Both the position numbers and the translations under genes were made by a program. The notes below the pieces were generated by a model that saw only the letters and a list, made by a program, of their open reading frames with translations, ran no database searches and was not told the origin of the DNA. DNA of 7,984 bases from Burkholderiales bacterium (GTDB lineage Bacteria > Pseudomonadota > Gammaproteobacteria > Burkholderiales > SG8-41), in NCBI GenBank assembly GCA_019746155.1, contig JAIESJ010000172.1:1-7984 (forward strand), given 5' to 3'. Shown here piece after piece: positions 1-5,973 of this stretch. Each line of letters begins with the position of its first letter. Position 1 is the stretch's first letter.

Positions 1-810
1 CGATTCCTGGACGACCGCCCTGTCGCCGAGCGTCTTGACGAGACGGTCGCGGTCCGCCGGCGAGTGGCCGCGGAATTCGGCGAGCACCTCGCCTGCGGCC
101 AGCGCATTCACCATCGGCGCGCCGCTGATAAAGATCGCCATGTAGCCATCGAGATAGGGCTTGTCTTTCTCGTAATAGTCCTTGAACTTGCGCCCCAGCC
201 AGTGCGAACCGGCGACATGCTCGACGAACGTGAAAGGCCCGGTACCCATGATGTTGCGCTCCGGCCAGCGCGGATCCTGCTTGAGCTTCGCGGCGCTGTA
301 GACGCAATCCCAGGGCGAGGCAAAGTTGCTCAGCATCGAGGCATTGGGTTTCCTGAGCCTGATCACCACGGTCAGCGGGTCGGGGGTTTCAATGGCGGAA
401 ATGTCCTCATAGCTCGCTTCGCGCAGTGATTTCACCCCCGGCGGCGGTTTGCGGATGCGATCGTAGGTCGCCTTGATGTCTTCCGAAGTCAGCGCCGATC
501 CGTCATGGAACTTGACGCCCTTGCGCAGCTTGAAGGTATAGGTCAGTCCGTCTTTCGACACTGTCCAGGACTGGGCGAGATCGCCCTTGATCGCCGGATA
601 TTTTGCGGCGTCGAACTTGAGCAGCGTCGAGTAGTGCGGTCGCACCGGATGAATGAAGGCGAACGACGAATTGGCGTGGCAGTCATAATTGGGCGGCTCC
701 GCGCTCACTGCGAACCTGAGCAGCCCCCCCGACTTGGGCGATTCCGCCTGGGCGCCCCCCGCTGCCGCGAGCAATGCGGCGAGACTTAGCAATACGGCAG
801 TGAACTTCAT
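1..810 (-). CDS. ABC transporter substrate-binding protein, family 5 (peptide/dipeptide type), 3' end beyond window
   Basis: Periplasmic solute receptor of an oligopeptide/dipeptide-type ABC importer; it binds the substrate and delivers it to the membrane permeases. The frame is open from ATG at 808-810 to window base 1, giving 270 residues of a family usually 500-550 long. Residues 1-22 form a Sec signal peptide: MKF, then a Leu/Ala-rich core, with likely cleavage after AQA. The mature protein starts ESPKSGGLLRFAV, the usual N-terminal strand of the SBP_bac_5 fold. Family hallmarks follow: a D-L-A-x-S-W stretch, then YTFKLRKGVKFHDGS near residues 120-135, ETPDPLTVVIRL near 150-162 and the GTGPF motif near 189-193. 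The start is fixed by the signal peptide and a strong ribosome-binding site. The gene lies 39 nt after the ATPase gene, so it should be the last visible operon gene; permeases are expected beyond base 1. The true ligand cannot be told from sequence, since family 5 receptors also bind opines, sugars, nickel and organic acids. Confidence 0.93.
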   Translation of the reverse strand, partial: MKFTAVLLSLAALLAAAGGAQAESPKSGGLLRFAVSAEPPNYDCHANSSFAFIHPVRPHYSTLLKFDAAKYPAIKGDLAQSWTVSKDGLTYTFKLRKGVKFHDGSALTSEDIKATYDRIRKPPPGVKSLREASYEDISAIETPDPLTVVIRLRKPNASMLSNFASPWDCVYSAAKLKQDPRWPERNIMGTGPFTFVEHVAGSHWLGRKFKDYYEKDKPYLDGYMAIFISGAPMVNALAAGEVLAEFRGHSPADRDRLVKTLGDRAVVQES

Positions 811-815
811 GGTGT

Positions 816-823
816 CTCCTCCT
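816..823 (-). promoter_or_regulatory. Strong Shine-Dalgarno site of the substrate-binding protein gene
   Basis: On the minus strand the sequence AGGAGGAG lies just before the ATG at 808-810. Its AGGAGG core (818-823) is 7 nt from the start codon. It is the best ribosome-binding site in the window, which fits the high expression usually needed for a periplasmic receptor relative to its ATPase. The rest of the 39-nt gap to the ATPase stop holds no hairpin or promoter that I can support. Confidence 0.8.
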
Positions 824-849
824 ATAATTGGTTTATTCCCGTCTGCTGA

Positions 850-2916
<2,067 letters not shown>

Positions 2917-2970
2917 GGGCGCGGTTTCCTGTTTTAGGTTTGCGCAGGCTAGACACTACCCGCAGTCTTG

Positions 2971-4185
2971 TCAAGCATCGTCGCCTTGTGCGCGTCTCCG
3001 GATGATGCCTGCCCGCTCCAGATCGTCGATCTCTTCCTCGCCTAATCCGGCGATCGCGGTCAGAATTTCATGCGTGTGCTCGCCAAGCAAAGGCGGAGCC
3101 GTTCCCGCGCCGCCCGGCGTGTCGCTGAGACGTATCGGGGTGTCGATGTTTTTGACGGTTCCCGCCGTCGGATGCGGCATCTCGGCAATCATCCCGCGGG
3201 TTACAAGCTGATCGCCGGCGCAGACTTCCCCGACCGTCCGGATCTCTCCGCACGGCACGCCAACGGTATCGAGCAGCCGTACCCAATGCGCGCGCGGTTT
3301 TTCTGCGATCATCCGTGCGATCGCCGGCACCAGTTCTTCGCGATAATGAACGCGGCCGGCGGCGGAGCGAAAGCGCGAGTCTTCCAACAAACCCGCCTCA
3401 CCGCACGCCGCGCAGAACTTTTCCCACAATCCGTCATTTGCCACCGCGATGTTGATCCATCCATCACTGGCGCGAAAGGTTTCGTACGGCACTATGGTAG
3501 GATGCGCGTTTCCGCACCGCTTCGGGCTCTCGCCCGTAGTGAAGTAAATGCCTGCGTTGAATGTCAAAAGCGACGCCATCGCGTCAAGCATGGAGAGATC
3601 GACCTTCTGCCCGCGCCCGGTTTTTTCTCTTGCAAGCAGCGCAAGCGTGATACCCTGGCTTGCCATCACGCCCGTCACGAGATCGGCAACGGAGGTTCCG
3701 GCTTTTGTCGGCGGACCGTCGGCTTCGCCGGTGATGTCCATGAATCCAGATTCGCCCTGGATGATCAGATCGTAGCCGGGCCTCGATGCGTCCGGGCCGG
3801 ACGATCCGAATCCGGAAATCGAACAATAAATCAGCCCCGGATTCAGCGTACCCGCCGTCTCATATCCGAAACCCAGGCGTTCCATGGTTCCCGGCCGGAA
3901 ATTCTCGACCAGCACATCGGATTTCCGGATGAGCCTTTCCAAAATCCGTTTTCCGGCCGCGGATTTGAGATCCAGGCAGCAGCTTCGCTTGTTGCGGTTG
4001 ATCGACAAAAAATACGCGCTTTCGCCGCCGATGAACGGCGGACCGAATGCGCGGCTGTCATCGCCTTTTGAACACTCCTCGATTTTGATCACATCGGCGC
4101 CCATATCCCCCAGCATCATGGTGCAAAAGGGGCCCGACACGACCCGCGTCAGATCAAGGATGCGAATGCCGTCCAGCGGCCTCAT
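2971..4185 (-). CDS. CaiB/BaiF family (class III) CoA-transferase
   Basis: This 404-residue cytoplasmic enzyme should move CoA from an acyl-CoA donor to a carboxylic acid, as formyl-CoA and succinyl-CoA transferases of this family do. The N-terminal MRPLDGIRILDLTRVVSGPF, then GDMGADVIKIE (26-36), NRNKRS (63-68), LVENFRPG (92-99) and the C-terminal LLGEHTHEIL (366-375) are family hallmarks. Asp168 in SVADLVTG aligns by eye with the catalytic Asp169 of Oxalobacter formyl-CoA transferase, so it should be active. The glycine-rich GGGGQ loop of true formyl-CoA transferase is not seen, so a formyl/oxalyl function is not supported. Length is normal for the family. The ATG (4183-4185) starts one nucleotide after the TGA of the hydrolase gene and has no clear Shine-Dalgarno, so it is probably made by translational coupling. 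Acyl donor and acceptor cannot be named; neighbouring hydrolase and importer suggest that it activates an imported acid. A racemase of the same fold is a less likely alternative. Confidence 0.92.
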   Translation of the reverse strand: MRPLDGIRILDLTRVVSGPFCTMMLGDMGADVIKIEECSKGDDSRAFGPPFIGGESAYFLSINRNKRSCCLDLKSAAGKRILERLIRKSDVLVENFRPGTMERLGFGYETAGTLNPGLIYCSISGFGSSGPDASRPGYDLIIQGESGFMDITGEADGPPTKAGTSVADLVTGVMASQGITLALLAREKTGRGQKVDLSMLDAMASLLTFNAGIYFTTGESPKRCGNAHPTIVPYETFRASDGWINIAVANDGLWEKFCAACGEAGLLEDSRFRSAAGRVHYREELVPAIARMIAEKPRAHWVRLLDTVGVPCGEIRTVGEVCAGDQLVTRGMIAEMPHPTAGTVKNIDTPIRLSDTPGGAGTAPPLLGEHTHEILTAIAGLGEEEIDDLERAGIIRRRAQGDDA

Positions 4186-4186
4186 T

Positions 4187-4894
4187 TCAGACCATTAACG
4201 CGGCGAGGCTCGCCATATCCGGCACCGTGATGTCGGGCTGGTGCGGTGTTCTTCCGAACGGGCGTTTCCTACGGTCGATAAAAGCGGTGTGCATGCCCGC
4301 GGCTTTTGCACCAATGCAATCGAACGCATGGTTCGCCACGAATAAAACCTCCTCCATTCGCACGTTCACGATTTCCGCGGCTTTGGCATACGTCGCCACA
4401 TGCGGCTTGAAGGAGTTCGCCGCAGCGACGGAAATGACCGCATCGAAAGGGATGCCGTGATACGGCTTGGCTGCTTCGAGCATATCGGGATCACCATTCG
4501 ATAACACGACAAGCTTGTATTTCGTCCGGAGCTTCGCCAGCGCTTCCGGCACATCCGGAAACGGGCGCAGCTTCTCAATCTGCGCGACCAGATATTTCAC
4601 TTCTTCCGGGGTATGCGGAATCTCCGCGCGCTCCAGGGTGTAATCGACCGCGCGCTCGCCGATTTCGCGGTAAGACGTATGTTCCCTGTGCAGGAGCGCA
4701 TCGATCATCGAATTTTCAAAATGCGTGCGCCGCCACCACGTCACAAACGCATCGGGGCGCCCGTTCCACCCCTTGCTTCTGAGATACGGAGCCGCCACTT
4801 CGGTCAGACCGGTTTGCATATCGACCACTGTTCCGTACTGATCGAACATGCACACCTTGATCTGCTTTTTCAGTTGCTCAACGGAATTCGGCAT
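4187..4894 (-). CDS. Haloacid dehalogenase type II-like HAD hydrolase
   Basis: This 235-residue cytoplasmic HAD-superfamily hydrolase most resembles L-2-haloacid dehalogenases, which replace the halogen of 2-halo acids by hydroxyl. From the chosen ATG: motif I FDQYGT with nucleophile Asp18 and Thr22; WWRR with Arg55 matching Arg41 of Pseudomonas L-DEX YL; motif II LSNGD with Ser132; motif III FKP with Lys163 and nearby Tyr169; motif IV FVANHAFD with Asp192. The missing second Asp of phosphatase HADs (DQYGT rather than DxDGT) argues against a phosphatase. Two L-DEX active-site positions differ (Ser175 to Ala187, Asn177 to His189), so dehalogenase activity is uncertain. I chose ATG 4892-4894 because GAGG lies 6 nt before it; an in-frame TTG at 4922-4924 would add 10 residues but has no such site. 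It is first in the operon, facing the LysR gene, and its TGA is one nucleotide before the CoA-transferase ATG. Confidence 0.88.
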   Translation of the reverse strand: MPNSVEQLKKQIKVCMFDQYGTVVDMQTGLTEVAAPYLRSKGWNGRPDAFVTWWRRTHFENSMIDALLHREHTSYREIGERAVDYTLERAEIPHTPEEVKYLVAQIEKLRPFPDVPEALAKLRTKYKLVVLSNGDPDMLEAAKPYHGIPFDAVISVAAANSFKPHVATYAKAAEIVNVRMEEVLFVANHAFDCIGAKAAGMHTAFIDRRKRPFGRTPHQPDITVPDMASLAALMV

Positions 4895-4896
4895 TT

Positions 4897-4904
4897 CTTT
4901 CCTC
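4897..4904 (-). promoter_or_regulatory. Shine-Dalgarno that sets the start of the HAD hydrolase
   Basis: On the minus strand GAGGAAAG precedes the ATG at 4892-4894, with the GAGG core (4901-4904) 6 nt away. The competing upstream TTG (4922-4924) and GTG (4916-4918) in the same frame have nothing similar in front of them, and the conserved fold begins only around residue 10 after the ATG. The shorter protein is therefore preferred. Confidence 0.65.
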
Positions 4905-5009
4905 GTGGATTGATTCACATTCAACCGCGGGAGCGGCCCCGATGTCGGCGCCTTTCAGATCGCCCGCACGGGTCACAGGATAGGGATGCCGTTAAAATTT
5001 GTAAAATGG

Positions 5010-5029
5010 AATATTATGATCATAATATT
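5010..5029. promoter_or_regulatory. Perfect 20-bp palindrome, candidate LysR operator
   Basis: The sequence AATATTATGATCATAATATT is its own reverse complement over all 20 bases. It lies about 40 bp before the LysR start and about 115 bp before the HAD start. It contains two T-N11-A matches (5012-5024 and 5015-5027), the loose consensus of LysR-family boxes, and overlaps the best promoter -10 candidate. Binding of the adjacent regulator is inferred, not shown. A central GATC could be a Dam site if the host has Dam methylase. Confidence 0.55.
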
Positions 5030-5045
5030 GATACAATGAATATCA
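5029..5045. promoter_or_regulatory. Inverted repeat TGATA-N7-TATCA next to the palindrome
   Basis: The 5-bp arms TGATA (5029-5033) and TATCA (5041-5045) are separated by 7 nt and share one base with the end of the 20-bp palindrome. LysR tetramers commonly contact two adjacent sites, so this may be the second half of one regulatory array. Arms this short in AT-rich DNA can arise by chance. Confidence 0.3.
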
Positions 5046-5070
5046 GACTTCGCCGCGGCCCGGTCCGTCC

Positions 5071-5973
5071 ATGAACCTCCGTTCGGTCGATCTCAATCTG
5101 TTGGTGGCGCTCGACGCGCTGATTGCGGAAAGCCAGGTGACGCGGGCTGCGCAGAAGCTCGCACTGAGCCAGCCGGCAATGAGCAATGCCCTTTCCCGGC
5201 TTCGCGTGATTTTCAAAGACGAATTGCTTGTCCGCACTGCGCGCGGCATGCAGCCGACCCCGCGCGCGCTTGAACTGGCGGGCCCGGTGCGGCAAATCCT
5301 GCAGCAGACCGAGCGCATCTTCGAAAGCGATGCGGGTTTTGCACCGCAATCGGCGGCGCGGGAATTCACCGCGCGGATGTCCGATCTGCTGGGTTATCTC
5401 GTGCTGCCGCGCCTTGCATCGCGACTGCGCGCCGAGGCGCCTCGCATCAGCCTCAAGATCGTTCACCTGCCGCCTGAGCAGACGGTGGATGCGCTGGAGG
5501 CGGACGAAGTCGATTTCGCTCTGAGTATGGCGCTCAGCCACTCGCGTTCGGTGCGCGCGGAGCCCCTGTTTCGCGACCGCATGATGTGCGTGATGCGCCG
5601 CGATCATCCTGCGGCGCACCGCAAACTCACGTTAAAGGCCTTTCTCGCCCTGTCGCATTTGCGCATTTCAATGAGCCCGACGGACGCGCGTTTCGTGGAC
5701 AACGTGCTCGCCGGAATGGGCCTCGCGCGGAACGTGACGCTGAACGTTCCGCACTGGCTCACGGTACCGAATATCGTGGCGGCGACCGACCTGGTGGCGG
5801 TGATTTCGGAGAAAGTGGCGAGAAGTTTCGATTCCGCCGCACTCGTGCTTCTGCCACTGCCCTTCGCGTCGCAGGCTTTCGCCTGGTCGATCTACTGGCA
5901 CCGCAGATACGACAACAACAAGGCGCACCAGTGGATGCGGGCGCTGGTGCAGGAAGTCTGCAGCGGGCTTTAG
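5071..5973 (+). CDS. LysR-type transcriptional regulator, NodD/LinR-like
   Basis: This 300-residue DNA-binding regulator is of the standard length for its family. Residues 1-60 form the winged helix-turn-helix: MNLRSVDLNLLVALDALI, then the recognition region VTRAAQKLALSQPAMSNALSRLR (read 23-45), followed by FKDELLVRTARGMQPTPRA (48-66). A linker helix covers about 67-90. Residues about 91-296 form the periplasmic-binding-protein-like effector domain, with the typical MSDLLGYLVLPRLASRLR start and a VAVISEKVAR segment. The N-terminal DLNLL pattern resembles the NodD/LinR/NahR branch, whose members sense aromatic or other small organic inducers. ATG 5071 gives the canonical N-terminus, although no clear Shine-Dalgarno precedes it. 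It is divergent from the HAD/CoA-transferase/importer operon, which it probably controls. Its TAG stop overlaps the stop of the convergent oxidoreductase gene. The inducer is unknown. Confidence 0.93.
   Translation: MNLRSVDLNLLVALDALIAESQVTRAAQKLALSQPAMSNALSRLRVIFKDELLVRTARGMQPTPRALELAGPVRQILQQTERIFESDAGFAPQSAAREFTARMSDLLGYLVLPRLASRLRAEAPRISLKIVHLPPEQTVDALEADEVDFALSMALSHSRSVRAEPLFRDRMMCVMRRDHPAAHRKLTLKAFLALSHLRISMSPTDARFVDNVLAGMGLARNVTLNVPHWLTVPNIVAATDLVAVISEKVARSFDSAALVLLPLPFASQAFAWSIYWHRRYDNNKAHQWMRALVQEVCSGL

Larger units (their letters stand above)
4895..5070. promoter_or_regulatory. Divergent promoter region between the HAD operon and the LysR gene
   Basis: This 176-bp gap separates two genes reading away from each other and must carry both promoters. 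Its half next to the LysR gene (about 4990-5045) is strikingly AT-rich against the GC-rich surroundings. A possible plus-strand promoter is TTGTAA (4999-5004), 18 nt, TAATAT (5023-5028), matching four of six bases in each box; it would start transcription near 5035. No minus-strand promoter is convincing, though TTGTAT (5032-5037 read on the minus strand) lies in the right area. LysR-type regulators usually bind such shared regions, repress their own gene and activate the divergent operon when an inducer is present. The half next to the HAD gene holds its ribosome-binding site and no other structure I can support. Confidence 0.6.

Noticed and set aside
2917..2970. A terminator or promoter between the CoA-transferase and ATPase genes
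   Set aside because: The 54-bp gap has no convincing hairpin, T-run or promoter pair; read-through as one operon is simpler.
3070..4071. A 333-codon open frame on the plus strand opposite the CoA-transferase
   Set aside because: It is antisense to a clearly conserved CaiB-family gene, has no ribosome-binding site or recognisable domain, and reads as a GC-rich shadow frame.
4895..4924. TTG-initiated N-terminal extension of the HAD hydrolase by 10 residues
   Set aside because: The ATG at 4892-4894 has a well-spaced GAGG, while the TTG has no ribosome-binding site and the added residues are not part of the fold.
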